Shown here one piece after another: positions 24,587-33,033 of a stretch of DNA of 57,304 bases (its first letter is position 1; every line of letters begins with the position of its first letter). Position numbers and translations under genes: made by a program. Below the pieces are notes generated by a model, which saw nothing but the letters and a program-made list of their open reading frames with translations, was not told the origin of the DNA and did no database searches. This stretch comes from Pseudomonadota bacterium (GTDB lineage Bacteria > Myxococcota_A > UBA9160 > PR03): contig QEVM01000015.1 of assembly GCA_003576805.1 (NCBI GenBank), positions 1 to 57,304 of the forward strand. The letters are read 5' to 3'.

Positions 24587-26464
24587 TCAAGCATCGACCG
24601 CGAGGTCGGCGATCGACTTCGCCTGGCACGCCAGGATCATGCCCTTCTCTTTGTCCCCCGGTTCGAGTCCGTCCTGAACCTCCATCGTCACCGAACCGGA
24701 GAGCAGCTTCACGCGACACACGCCGCAGGTGCCGATCCGGCAGGAATAGTCGATGTTCACTCCAACATCTTCGGACGCCTCGAGCACCGTCTTCGTCGGC
24801 GGCAGCATCGCGCCCCGGCGGGACTTCGCGAACGTGACGACCGCGACTTTGGCCTGCGCGACGGGCAGGGACTCGAGCTTCGCGCGCGGAGGCTCCTTGC
24901 CTTGGAACACCTCCGTGTGGATCCGTTCCGCGGGCACGCCGACTTCCGCCAGCATGCCCTTTACTGCGTTCATCATGGGCGGCGGGCCGCAGATGTGAAC
25001 ACGCCGGGTGGCGAGCTTCGGCACGTGGGCTTCCAGCAGCTCACGCGTGATGCGACCCCTCGCATACGGCCAGTCTGCAGACTCCACCTCCTCGACCACC
25101 ACCATCAGGTGAAGGTTGCGATGGCGCTTTCGGAGGTACTCGAGCTCCTCGCGATAGATCACGTCCGCCTCCGAATGGACGGCATAGAAGAAGAAGAGGT
25201 CGCCCGGCCAGGACCGTCCCGTCAGGTAGCGCGCGGCGCTCATCATAGGCGTCACGCCGACCCCGCCGCCGATCAACACCACGCTCGTGGCTTCCTCACC
25301 CGTGAACGTGAACTTCCCGGACGGCGCCGTGATCTTCAACGTGTCGCCTTCGGCAACGTGATCGTGGAGGAACCGGGACACGGCCCCGTGCTCCTCGCGC
25401 TTGACGGTGATCTCGCAGTACGCGCGCTGGGTCGGCGAGGAGGCGATCGTGTACGAGCGCTTGATCGACTCGCCTTCGGGCGACACCGTGACCGTCAGGA
25501 ATTGGCCGGGCAGATACGTAAACGGCAAGAGCCCGTCGCCGGGATCGGTGAGCCGGAACGTCTTGACGTTCGGCGTTTCCTGGAAGATGCGTGCGGCCCG
25601 CAACAACCCCGTCCACGAGTTCGGCCTGGACGGCGCGGCGTCCGGAGGGACGATAGGCGCAGCCTTCGTCGTCTCAACGAGGGCCGAGACGCCCGAGGGC
25701 GCCGGGACCACTGCCGCAGTCGGCGGGAGAGCAGCAGCGGCGGCGCCGCTTGTGCCACCAGTGATCCGCGCGACGAGCGCTTCCGCGCGGCGCATCCTTC
25801 GGAAGTACATCGCGGTCACTGCGGCCGCGAACGCCGTCAGGACTAACATCACGATGTAATGGAACCACGAGAGGCCGAAGAGGCCGTGCGGCGGAGGAGC
25901 GTTGGTCAACGGGACGAGATTCATCTCGCTCCGAAACCATTCCAGGGCGACGTCGCGCGGCGCACGACCTTCGTCCAGCGCGCGTCGCAGGGTGAGTCCA
26001 CTCTCGAGCTGGGCGAAACCCTCGCGAAGACGCACCTGTGCTTCCTGCATTGCGCCTGCGTCCCCGCTCTGACTGGCAGCGGCGAGTTGCCCGAAGCCTT
26101 CGGACACCATCGCGCGACCCCCGAGGATCCGGTCGCCCGCGTGGCGCTCGAACTCTCGACGGCGGTCCGGTGTCAGGTCGGGCAAAGCGATCAAGGACAC
26201 GTACAACGGTGAAGGCGGTGGCGCGCCGCCGCAGCACTTCTGGCCACCGCCCATGCCTGCTCCCATCCCGCCCATCATGCCTCCACCTGCGGACGGATCG
26301 GGACGGCCGGGTGTCGCGGGTGAGCCGGGCGGCACGGCTGCCGGAGGCGCCGCCTGATGGTGCTGCTCGTGCTCCTGCCGCGTTTGCGGATGCGCCGGCT
26401 TCGGCGTCGCGAGCGAGACCAACATGGGGAGCGCGAGAGCCCACCGAAAGTTTTGGATCGGCAT
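24587..26464 (-). CDS. Membrane-anchored FAD/2Fe-2S oxidoreductase with periplasmic metal-type domain
   Basis: A 625-residue chimera. Residues 1-27 are a signal or anchor. Residues 30-82 are His- then Met/Gly-rich (QEHEQHHQ, GGGMMGGMGAGMGGG, QKCCGG). Residues 86-190 form a helical domain like CnrR/Spy-type heavy-metal sensors (LIALPDLTPDRRREFERHAG). Residues 200-220 span the membrane. A ferredoxin-reductase module follows: FAD site RSYTIASSP (336-344), nucleotide site LIGGGVGVTPMMSAARYL (397-414), and a 2Fe-2S domain with Cys at 575, 580, 583 and 613. So NAD(P)H oxidation in the cytoplasm is joined to a Met/His/Cys-rich periplasmic domain in one chain. The start is set by the signal region; upstream codons overlap the copper-storage gene. 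Cotranscribed with neighbours (gaps of 13 and 5 bases). Confidence 0.85.
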   Translation of the reverse strand: MPIQNFRWALALPMLVSLATPKPAHPQTRQEHEQHHQAAPPAAVPPGSPATPGRPDPSAGGGMMGGMGAGMGGGQKCCGGAPPPSPLYVSLIALPDLTPDRRREFERHAGDRILGGRAMVSEGFGQLAAASQSGDAGAMQEAQVRLREGFAQLESGLTLRRALDEGRAPRDVALEWFRSEMNLVPLTNAPPPHGLFGLSWFHYIVMLVLTAFAAAVTAMYFRRMRRAEALVARITGGTSGAAAAALPPTAAVVPAPSGVSALVETTKAAPIVPPDAAPSRPNSWTGLLRAARIFQETPNVKTFRLTDPGDGLLPFTYLPGQFLTVTVSPEGESIKRSYTIASSPTQRAYCEITVKREEHGAVSRFLHDHVAEGDTLKITAPSGKFTFTGEEATSVVLIGGGVGVTPMMSAARYLTGRSWPGDLFFFYAVHSEADVIYREELEYLRKRHRNLHLMVVVEEVESADWPYARGRITRELLEAHVPKLATRRVHICGPPPMMNAVKGMLAEVGVPAERIHTEVFQGKEPPRAKLESLPVAQAKVAVVTFAKSRRGAMLPPTKTVLEASEDVGVNIDYSCRIGTCGVCRVKLLSGSVTMEVQDGLEPGDKEKGMILACQAKSIADLAVDA

Positions 26465-26477
26465 GCGCGCGCCGTAA

Positions 26478-26951
26478 TCAGGCTGCGCCGGCGACTGCGT
26501 CGCAGCGCCGGGCACAGCGAGCACAGGTTTCCCCGCACTCCTTGCACACAGCGTGCATCTCGTAGTGGGGCTCGCAGGCCTTCTCGCATTCGCGGCAGAA
26601 TTTCGCGCACGCCCCCGCGAGAGCACGCGTGCTCTCCAGTGGCTTCGGATCGAACGCCGCGACGGTTGCCATCGCGTTCACGACGGAACGAAGGCGCACC
26701 GCGGTGGCGAGGCACTCCGCCAGGCTAGTTTCACCTTCCTTGATCGAGGCAATGCAGTACGGAATGCAGGCCTCCACCTGCTCGAGGCATTCGTGCGCCT
26801 CCTCGGCGAGCGCTTCGAGCGCAGAGTCGCGCGCAGCGCCCTCGCTGTGGTGCGCATGATCTTTGCGAGAGGCGTCGGAGCCTTCGACGCGACCGGCGAC
26901 GGCGAGAGCCGCCAGGGTGGCTGACGAAACGAGAAACCCTCGGCGATCCAT
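26478..26951 (-). CDS. Csp1-like four-helix copper storage protein, Tat-exported
   Basis: A 157-residue protein with a twin-arginine signal (DRRGFLVSSATLAALAVAG) and a His segment (RKDHAHHSEG). The four-helix core carries 13 cysteines: HECLEQVEACIPYCIAS, SLAECLATA, GACAKFCRECEKACEPHYEM, VCKECGETCARCARRC. Csp1 proteins fold as four-helix bundles whose core Cys residues bind many Cu(I) ions per monomer, and the Tat-exported form is known in methanotrophs. I chose the ATG at 26949-26951 because GGAG lies six bases before it and it starts at the Tat motif; an ATG two codons earlier is possible. First gene of the operon running to the seven-heme cytochrome. Confidence 0.88.
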   Translation of the reverse strand: MDRRGFLVSSATLAALAVAGRVEGSDASRKDHAHHSEGAARDSALEALAEEAHECLEQVEACIPYCIASIKEGETSLAECLATAVRLRSVVNAMATVAAFDPKPLESTRALAGACAKFCRECEKACEPHYEMHAVCKECGETCARCARRCDAVAGAA

Positions 26952-27652
26952 GTTCATCTCCAAGTGGAACGAGGCTGTCGTTGCTCGGTTCGCTGCGCGA
27001 TTGGCCGGGCCGGCGTAGGACGAGCCGCACCGGTCATCTCAGGCAGTCTTCTCTCACACGGCTTCGCGACCCGCGCGAAGCCGCCAACCGTGGCGCACTG
27101 GCGGCTCACCGAAGAACCAGAGCCACGGTCGGTCACGTCTTCGCGATTCCGCGGGCGGCTTGCGTGCTCTCCGGCTGGTGAACCGCGTCGAGCCCGGTGG
27201 TCGGCGCGGTTCTCGTGTCGACTGCACGGTCATCGTGCGCTCGCGACATGGCGTCTCTCCACGACGTCGCTTCGTCCATCATCGAGAGTGCGGCTTCGTT
27301 CACCAGATCGCCGATCAACGGGATGCGCCTCCCAATCCCGCCCCGGCCTCCGAGGCGCATTTGCGAGTGCTCGCGAAAGGTCTGACCACCGTATTACGTT
27401 CTCGGTACTGATTTGGTGACCGGTCTCGACGACGGATGACTGTGCGCCCATCGCAGCGGCCCTCGGAAGCCCCCGCTCTTTCAAGGGGCAACCGCCGCCA
27501 GCATCAAAACGTTGACGACTCGGCTTGCGACTCCGCGGGTGCCCGACGCCTCGCGTACCGCGTCCGGTTGCGCGCTGAAATGTCACCAACCGCGGCCTTG
27601 CCTCGTAGTTACAGGAGCCTCCGCACGAGAAGCGGAAGGGAAAGGAGACCCG
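26952..27652. promoter_or_regulatory. Divergent control region between the copper-storage and copper-oxidase operons
   Basis: A 701-base gap between two divergent copper operons, so it should hold both promoters and any copper-responsive operator. I recognise no CueR- or CopR-type box by eye. One minus-strand frame at 27133-27360 gives a 75-residue peptide (RLGGRGGIGRRIPLIGDLVN) without a ribosome site; I leave it uncalled. AAAGGAGA just before 27653 is the ribosome site of the plus operon. Confidence 0.4.
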
Positions 27653-28045
27653 ATGCAACGCCGCAAGCCGCTTGTCCTCACCGCGCTGCTCCTGGCGTCT
27701 TTCGCGCTCGCGCCGCCGGCGCGATCTGAAGACGACAGGATGGGGAAGGGCGGAATGGGTCAAGGAGGGATGGACCACGGGGGGATGGGCCACATGGACG
27801 GGACGGCTGAGGGCTCGCAGGGGGCCGCGCAGAGCGGCCCGGCGAGCGACATGCCGCGTCGCATGCAGGAGCTTCGCGAGCACTCGCACATGATGAACGG
27901 CATCGAGGACCCGGAGCGGCTGCGAAGTGAAATGCGCCGTCACATGAAGATGATGGACGACATGATGCAGGCGATGATGGAGCACATGACGAGTGGCTCC
28001 TCCCATGGCACGGCTCCGGCGCAGGGCATGGGCGGCGACATGTGA
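27653..28045 (+). CDS. Met/His-rich exported copper-binding protein
   Basis: A 130-residue protein with a clear signal peptide (KPLVLTALLLASFALAPPA) and a mature part very rich in Met, His and Gly: RMGKGGMGQGGMDHGGMGHM, then a helical segment RRMQELREHSHMMNG, MRRHMKMMDDMMQAMMEHM. Such proteins bind Cu(I) and Cu(II) in the periplasm. AAAGGAGA is well placed before the ATG. Its stop overlaps the GTG start of copA, so it heads the copper operon and likely supplies or buffers copper for the oxidase. It is similar in style to PcoE/CopC-like chaperones but I see no direct family match. Confidence 0.8.
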   Translation: MQRRKPLVLTALLLASFALAPPARSEDDRMGKGGMGQGGMDHGGMGHMDGTAEGSQGAAQSGPASDMPRRMQELREHSHMMNGIEDPERLRSEMRRHMKMMDDMMQAMMEHMTSGSSHGTAPAQGMGGDM

Positions 28046-29982
28046 GACGAGCGACTGCGACATTCGGTCACGTCGCGAGGAAAACCCATTTGGGTGAAAA
28101 ACATCCGGCGACCGGCAGGCAGCCCGGTCTGACACGACGCGAATTCGTCTGCGGCGCGGTCGCCGGAGGCTTCTTCGCCGTTGTGCCACCGCTTGCAGCG
28201 GCATACGCGCGACCGCTCACCGGTCCCGCCGCTCTCGTCGGCGCAGGTACGCCCGAATCCGTCACCGTGGATCTCGCGATTCGCGCCGAGCGTCTTGCGA
28301 TCGCTGGCGGGACGGGGAACGGGATGACCATCAACGGGACGATACCAGGGCCCCTGATCGAGCTCTACGAGGGTCACGAAGCGTTACTTCGGGTGACCAA
28401 TCATCTCCCCGAAGACAGCTCGATCCATTGGCACGGAATCCTGCTGCCCTTCCGGGTCGATGGCGTGCCCGGCGTATCGTTTCCGGGAATCAAACCCGGA
28501 GACACGTTCGAGGCGCGCTTCCCCGTGCGCCAGAACGGCACGTACTGGTATCACAGCCACTCGGGCCTTCAGGAGCAGAGCGGTGTCTATGGTCCGCTTG
28601 TCGTCCACCCGGCGACACCAGAACGATTCGAGTACGATCGAGATTACGTCGTGATGTTCTCCGACTGGACGTTCGAAGATCCCTACCGCGTGCTCGCGAA
28701 TCTCAAGAAAGTCAGCGACTACTACAACTTCCAGCGGAGGACGGCGACCGACTTCGTGCAGGACGTCGCGGACGTTGGACTCGTCGACACGATTCGGGAT
28801 CGATTGAGCTGGGGCGCCATGCGCATGAACCCCACCGACGTCCTCGACGTGACGGGATACACGTACACTTATTTGCTCAACGGCGTTCATCCCGATGGCA
28901 ACTGGACGGCACTGTTCGAGCCCGGCGAGCGGATTCGCCTGCGCTTCATCAACGGCTCGGCGATGACCTACTTCAACGTCCGTATCCCGGGCCTGCCCAT
29001 GACTCTGGTTGCCGCGGATGGGCCTCACGTCCAGCCCGTCGAGATCGACGAGATCCAGATTGGTGTCGCGGAGACGTTCGACGTCGTCATCGAACCGCAG
29101 AATCGCGCCTATACGATCTTCGCAGAGTCGATGGATCGGAGCGGATATGCGCGTGGCACGCTGGCTCCGCGCGAGGGCATGACGGCCGACGTCCCCGCAC
29201 TGCGGAAGAGGCCGCTGCGTACGATGATCGACATGGGGATGGACATGGGCATGACCATGGAGATGGACATGCCCGCCGGCGGAAAGGAAGCGACGGGGCA
29301 CGAGCAGCAGCCCGACGCTCAGCATGGCGGTCACGAGAACGCGACACCGACTCACCCGGGCCATCGGCCCGGCATGGAGATGGGAGCGAAACGAGGCGCC
29401 GGATCGCAGCATGCCGGCATGGAAACGGCCGGCCCTATCGTCGCGAAGCACGGGCGGGATCACCACGGTCCCGGCAACACCACCGTGGCCGAGGTCCAAC
29501 GCGACCGGCTCGGCGAGCCGGGCACCGGCCTTGCGGACGTCGATCATCGCGTCCTCGTCTACCGGGATCTCCGCAGCCTGGAGGCGCGCGCAGGCGCGAC
29601 GAAGCCGCCGGACCGCGAGATCGAGCTGCACCTCACGGGCAACATGGAACGCTTCATGTGGTCGTTCGACGGCGTCAAGTTCTCCGAGGTCGACGGCCCG
29701 ATCGAGCTCCAGTACGGCGAGCGCGTTCGCATCGTCCTCGTGAACGACACGATGATGGAGCACCCGATTCATCTGCACGGCATGTTCATGGAGCTCGAGA
29801 ACGGTCACGGCGCGCGAACGCCTCTCAAGCACACGGTCTCCGTAAAGGGCGGCGAGCGCCTTGCGGTGCTCGTCAACGCCGTCGAGCCGGGTCCATGGGC
29901 CTTCCACTGCCACCTCCTTTACCACATGGAGCTCGGCATGTTCCGGGTCGTACGCGTCAACGGTGGACCGGAGCCGTCGTGA
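28042..29982 (+). CDS. copA: CopA/PcoA-type periplasmic multicopper oxidase
   Basis: A 646-residue oxidase with a twin-arginine signal (TRREFVCGAVAGGFFAVVPP near residue 31). Copper ligands are all present: IHWHG near 130, WYHSHSG near 170, EHPIHLHG near 574 and the type-1 site FHCHLLYHMELGMF near 620. Between domains 2 and 3, from about residue 395, lies an extra Met/His-rich stretch (MIDMGMDMGMTMEMDM, then several His and Met). CopA proteins carry such stretches and bind extra copper there. It oxidises Cu(I) and protects the periplasm. The GTG at 28042 overlaps the preceding stop; an internal start nearer the Tat motif is possible. It is followed, overlapping by four bases, by the outer-membrane CopB gene. 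Confidence 0.93.
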   Translation: MRRATATFGHVARKTHLGEKHPATGRQPGLTRREFVCGAVAGGFFAVVPPLAAAYARPLTGPAALVGAGTPESVTVDLAIRAERLAIAGGTGNGMTINGTIPGPLIELYEGHEALLRVTNHLPEDSSIHWHGILLPFRVDGVPGVSFPGIKPGDTFEARFPVRQNGTYWYHSHSGLQEQSGVYGPLVVHPATPERFEYDRDYVVMFSDWTFEDPYRVLANLKKVSDYYNFQRRTATDFVQDVADVGLVDTIRDRLSWGAMRMNPTDVLDVTGYTYTYLLNGVHPDGNWTALFEPGERIRLRFINGSAMTYFNVRIPGLPMTLVAADGPHVQPVEIDEIQIGVAETFDVVIEPQNRAYTIFAESMDRSGYARGTLAPREGMTADVPALRKRPLRTMIDMGMDMGMTMEMDMPAGGKEATGHEQQPDAQHGGHENATPTHPGHRPGMEMGAKRGAGSQHAGMETAGPIVAKHGRDHHGPGNTTVAEVQRDRLGEPGTGLADVDHRVLVYRDLRSLEARAGATKPPDREIELHLTGNMERFMWSFDGVKFSEVDGPIELQYGERVRIVLVNDTMMEHPIHLHGMFMELENGHGARTPLKHTVSVKGGERLAVLVNAVEPGPWAFHCHLLYHMELGMFRVVRVNGGPEPS

Positions 29983-30728
29983 AGTCGACGTGGACGGTAT
30001 CGACGTGTCTCTCGCTGCTGCTGGCGTCTTCGCCCGCCCAGGGGCAGATCGAAGCGCCGCGCGAGTCACCCGTCATGGGGCACGAGCTTCGGTACTTCGT
30101 CCTGGTGGACCAAGCCGAATTCCGCGCCCACGACGCAGACGACTTCGTCGCTTGGGAGGTCGAAGGTTGGGTGGGCGGCGATCACAACCGCGCGTGGTTC
30201 AGGACGGAAGGTGACCGGCAGGTGTCGGGCGACGCCGCTGGCGAGGCGGAGCTGGAAGTGCTCTACGGACGATTCGTCGCTCCATTCTGGGACGCCCGCA
30301 TTGGAATCCGCCAGGACCTGATCTCGGAGGGGGGACACGACCGCGGGCGAACCTTCCTGTCGCTCGGCGTGGTGGGCCTCGCGCCTCAGTGGTTCGAGGT
30401 CGAGCCCACGCTCTACGTCAGCCACGAAGGTGACATCTCGTTCCGCTTGGAGGCCACGTACGACCTCTTCCTCACCCAACGCCTCGTCCTCCAGCCCCGA
30501 TTCGAGCTCGACGCGGCGGCCAGCCAGGTCAGCGAGTTCGGCGTCGGGAGCGGAATCAATGACGTCCAGCTCGGCCTTCGTCTGCGCTACGAGATACGCC
30601 GCGAGATCGCTCCGTACGTCGGCGTCACGTGGAATCGCCAGCTCGGAAACACTGCAGAGCTCGCCCGGGACGAGGGTGAAGGAGTCTCGTCACTCGGACT
30701 CGTCGCAGGAGTGCGATTCTGGTTCTAG
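29979..30728 (+). CDS. copB: CopB/PcoB-type outer membrane copper resistance protein
   Basis: A 249-residue outer-membrane beta-barrel. The signal peptide (VSTCLSLLLASSPAQG) is followed by the family's hallmarks: HELRYFVLVDQAEFR, WVGGDHNRAWFRTEGDR, LYGRFVAPFWDARIGIRQD, and an end with alternating strands closing on GLVAGVRFWF, a terminal aromatic typical for barrel insertion. The Met/His-rich N-terminus seen in many CopB proteins is short here. The GTG at 29979 overlaps the copA stop, so the two are translationally coupled. Role: copper sequestration or passage at the outer membrane together with CopA. A small hairpin (30733-30750) follows the stop but lacks a T-run. Confidence 0.9.
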   Translation: MKSTWTVSTCLSLLLASSPAQGQIEAPRESPVMGHELRYFVLVDQAEFRAHDADDFVAWEVEGWVGGDHNRAWFRTEGDRQVSGDAAGEAELEVLYGRFVAPFWDARIGIRQDLISEGGHDRGRTFLSLGVVGLAPQWFEVEPTLYVSHEGDISFRLEATYDLFLTQRLVLQPRFELDAAASQVSEFGVGSGINDVQLGLRLRYEIRREIAPYVGVTWNRQLGNTAELARDEGEGVSSLGLVAGVRFWF

Positions 30729-31125
30729 AAGAGATCCCCCGTCCGGGATCGAAGCCAGCCCTACCGCCGAAATGCAAATCCCCAGTTCGCCCGCACGGTC
30801 GTCGCCGAGGTCATTCGCGCGGTTCCAGATGCGCGGTCCCGTGGTGCTCCGGGCCGGTGGCGGCATCGCGTTGGTCGTGCGCCGGTCGGCAACCATATCG
30901 TGGACGAGCCGGTGCGTCGCGGTGTAGTCGCTGCAGGGCTCGTGGCAGAGCGTTCCTTTGGAGAAGGAACAGCGTACGCAATCAGGCGGTGTGGTTCAGG
31001 CTGTACGACGGCCAGCGCCGCAATACGAACCGCTGTCCGTACGTCCACTCAGTGTCGACTTCGTCCGTGCACGAGAGGTGGCTCGAGCCTTGCAGGCGTC
31101 TCTTCCTGGGACGGAGGAGAATCTC
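30729..31125. other. Intergenic region, no gene recognised
   Basis: A 397-base gap between copB and the DUF305 gene. Only a weak hairpin at 30733-30750 (GATCCC/GGGATC arms) near the copB end and a GGAGGA ribosome site before 31126 stand out. Confidence 0.35.
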
Positions 31126-31944
31126 ATGTCACGACGACATCGGTGTGGTGTCTTCCTCGCAGCGGGATCGATCATCGCCGCCGCGATCCTCGGGCTCCCT
31201 CAGAGAGCCGCTTCTGAAGAGCCGGGGGCTGGGTTGACCGCTAGTTTCGAAGTGCGCTTCCTGAAGTCTGCGATCGACCATCACTTCGCAGCTCTCAGAA
31301 TGACCGAGTTGGCAGTCGGAACGGATGCGGTACGCGATTCGGAAATATCGCCGGACGAGGGAACTGCACCGACACCCGCCTACCCCTCGAGCGAAGCGAA
31401 GTCGGCTCTCGAAGAGATCAAGTCACTGGCGCGACGCAACAATCGAACCCAGCGCGAAGAGATCTTGATGTCGCAGAACATGCTGCGCGATTGGTACGGC
31501 ATCGATTACGAGCCGCGGATCAATGCGGTGAATCGTGAGCGGATCGCGCTCCTGGAGCAGGCAAGCCCGGGCCGAGAGTTCGACCACCTCTTCTTGGAGA
31601 TCTTCAGCCGGCACCATTTCATCATCACGGTCCGCGGGGTGGAGTGCATCACGTCGTCGGACTTGGACCACGACGCGCTCCGCAGGATGTGCCGCAATAT
31701 CGTCGAGGCGCAGCTCAACGACGTCAACGAGATGCGCACGTTGCTCTGCCGTGTCCACGGCATCTGTGATTACGTCCCCGTCAGTGGCCTGAAAGGCAGG
31801 CACATCGCCGACGTCGGCGAGCCGGGTGCGATCGATCACCGGTTCAAGCGGATCACGAGCGACGAGGACGAAGACGGTGAGCATCACTTCGATGAGCGGA
31901 ATCGCTCCGGCAAAGGAGGGAAGAGAATCTTCGATTCGCACTGA
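31126..31944 (+). CDS. DUF305-family exported protein
   Basis: A 272-residue protein with a signal peptide (GVFLAAGSIIAAAILGL) and two DUF305-like helical halves: FLKSAIDHHFAALRMTELAV with LARRNNRTQREEILMSQNML, then FLEIFSRHHFIITVRGVECI with LRRMCRNIVEAQLNDVNEM. The paired His (DHH, RHH) in each half are the family's hallmark and probably bind metal or stabilise the bundle. GGAGGA is well placed before the ATG at 31126. The acidic/basic tail (DEDEDGEHHFDERNRSGKGG) is unusual. DUF305 proteins are frequent in copper islands; function unknown. It ends at a strong shared terminator. Confidence 0.8.
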   Translation: MSRRHRCGVFLAAGSIIAAAILGLPQRAASEEPGAGLTASFEVRFLKSAIDHHFAALRMTELAVGTDAVRDSEISPDEGTAPTPAYPSSEAKSALEEIKSLARRNNRTQREEILMSQNMLRDWYGIDYEPRINAVNRERIALLEQASPGREFDHLFLEIFSRHHFIITVRGVECITSSDLDHDALRRMCRNIVEAQLNDVNEMRTLLCRVHGICDYVPVSGLKGRHIADVGEPGAIDHRFKRITSDEDEDGEHHFDERNRSGKGGKRIFDSH

Positions 31945-31964
31945 TCGAAGCGCGAGCGGTATGG

Positions 31965-31997
31965 GAGGGGCGGCCCTGCGCATGCGGGCCGCCCCTC
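31965..31997. terminator. Bidirectional hairpin terminator between convergent genes
   Basis: A perfect 12-base stem, 31965-31976 (GAGGGGCGGCCC) with 31986-31997, and a 9-base loop. It lies between the DUF305 gene (plus) and an H/HC-family gene (minus) and can serve both. No long T-run, as usual in GC-rich genomes. Confidence 0.7.
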
Positions 31998-32001
31998 GGG
32001 C

Positions 32002-32331
32002 TCACTTCTTCGCTTGAGCGGCGTGGGCCTCCGCCATCGCCTCGTATTCCTTCGCGTTCGCGTCGTATCGATCCGCGATGCTATTGCAGTGAGGAGCTTG
32101 GCTCAGGACGCTCTTGCCCTCGGAATAGCGTTCGGCCATGCGGCGATGCTTGTTCGCCTTCTCCCGAGACTCTTCGGCCATGGCCCGATACTCGTCCGCG
32201 ATTGCCTGGTGCTGCTCAGGCGTCGAAGCGGCCGCGATTTGAGCAGCGAGGTCGGTGTCCGTGGCGTAGGACGATCCGGCGGTCGCCCCGAGCAGCACGG
32301 CAGAGATGAGAAGACAGCGGAGAAGTCGCAT
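32002..32331 (-). CDS. Small exported helical protein of the H/HC family, copy
   Basis: A 109-residue protein: signal peptide LLRCLLISAVLLGATAGSSY, then STPEQHQAIADEYRAMAEES, REKANKHRRMAERYSEGK, PHCNSIADRYDANAKEY and AMAEAHAAQAKK. It is about two-thirds identical to the neighbour at 33464-33793 and aligns with the decayed copy at 22577-22928. AAGGAA precedes the ATG at 32329-32331. The fixed His (QH, KH, HC, AH) and the single mature Cys make a possible metal site between two antiparallel helices. No known function. Confidence 0.75.
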   Translation of the reverse strand: MRLLRCLLISAVLLGATAGSSYATDTDLAAQIAAASTPEQHQAIADEYRAMAEESREKANKHRRMAERYSEGKSVLSQAPHCNSIADRYDANAKEYEAMAEAHAAQAKK

Positions 32332-32655
32332 GAAATGTTCCTTCCGTTCGTCGATGCGCGACCGCCTCGAGAACGCCTCGGGCCATCGCCGCCGATCCAT
32401 GCGCCAATATACGGAAGCCTTGGAGAGACGCCTGCCGGTCGAGTGTCGGCACGCCGCTTCGAGGACGGTCCAGAACGTCCGATGATCAGCCCCTTGTGCT
32501 GCCCGTTCCTCCGACCATCCCGCGAGTGTGCACAGTGCTGCGCGGCGACTGCCGATGGGATGAGGAGTTGCTACGGCGTCGCGCAGGGCGACCCAGGGTC
32601 GCGGCCTCGGTGGCCGCGCCACGTCGGTTGCTCGGAGTAGGACTCATCCAGGAGC
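32332..32655. other. Intergenic region, no gene recognised
   Basis: A 324-base gap between divergent genes, upstream of both the H/HC-family gene and the Cys-repeat protein. No coding frame is supported. It should contain both promoters. Confidence 0.35.
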
Positions 32656-33033
32656 ATGCGGGAGATGCTCGCGCTGCGAAGCATCAGGGCGGCAGGCTTC
32701 AGCAGCAGGCTGATGGCTGGGGTAGTGATCGCGGCCAGCATTCTTCTGGCGCCGGCCGGCGTGCGCGCCGCGTGGCAAGCCGGGCGGAATGGGCCGTATC
32801 CGATCATCAAGAGCCGCGTTGCGATTACGAACGGCGGTGTCGGATCTGACAAGCCCGGCTGTCAGAAGGCAACCGGGTTTCGCTGCAACGGCCCAGCGCT
32901 CGGAAGCCGGGGATCGAAGCGCAAGCTCCCGCCCCCCACCGGGACTTCGCGGGGAAGTCGGACGTCCTGCCACAAGGCGACCGCGTTTAGGTGCAATGGG
33001 GCTCATCATCCGGGCCGCCCGATGCGGCGATAG
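32656..33033 (+). CDS. Small secreted protein with two Cys-KAT-FRCNG repeats
   Basis: A possible 125-residue protein. After a basic start, a hydrophobic signal (SSRLMAGVVIAASILLAPAG) precedes a short mature part with a repeated unit: PGCQKATGFRCNGP and TSCHKATAFRCNGA, separated by about 25 basic residues. The two copies are alike (C-x-KAT-x-FRCNG), so four Cys could form two disulfides or a metal site. GGAG lies one base before the ATG at 32656; a second ATG three codons on has GGGAG before it and may be the real start. No family is known to me. The repeat argues that this is a true gene, but coding support is modest. Confidence 0.5.
   Translation: MREMLALRSIRAAGFSSRLMAGVVIAASILLAPAGVRAAWQAGRNGPYPIIKSRVAITNGGVGSDKPGCQKATGFRCNGPALGSRGSKRKLPPPTGTSRGSRTSCHKATAFRCNGAHHPGRPMRR

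Noticed and set aside
27133..27360. Small minus-strand gene in the divergent copper promoter region
   Set aside because: No ribosome site, no family and located where promoters are expected; left uncalled.
30733..30750. Terminator after copB
   Set aside because: Six-base stem without T-run is too weak to call, though it is in the right place.
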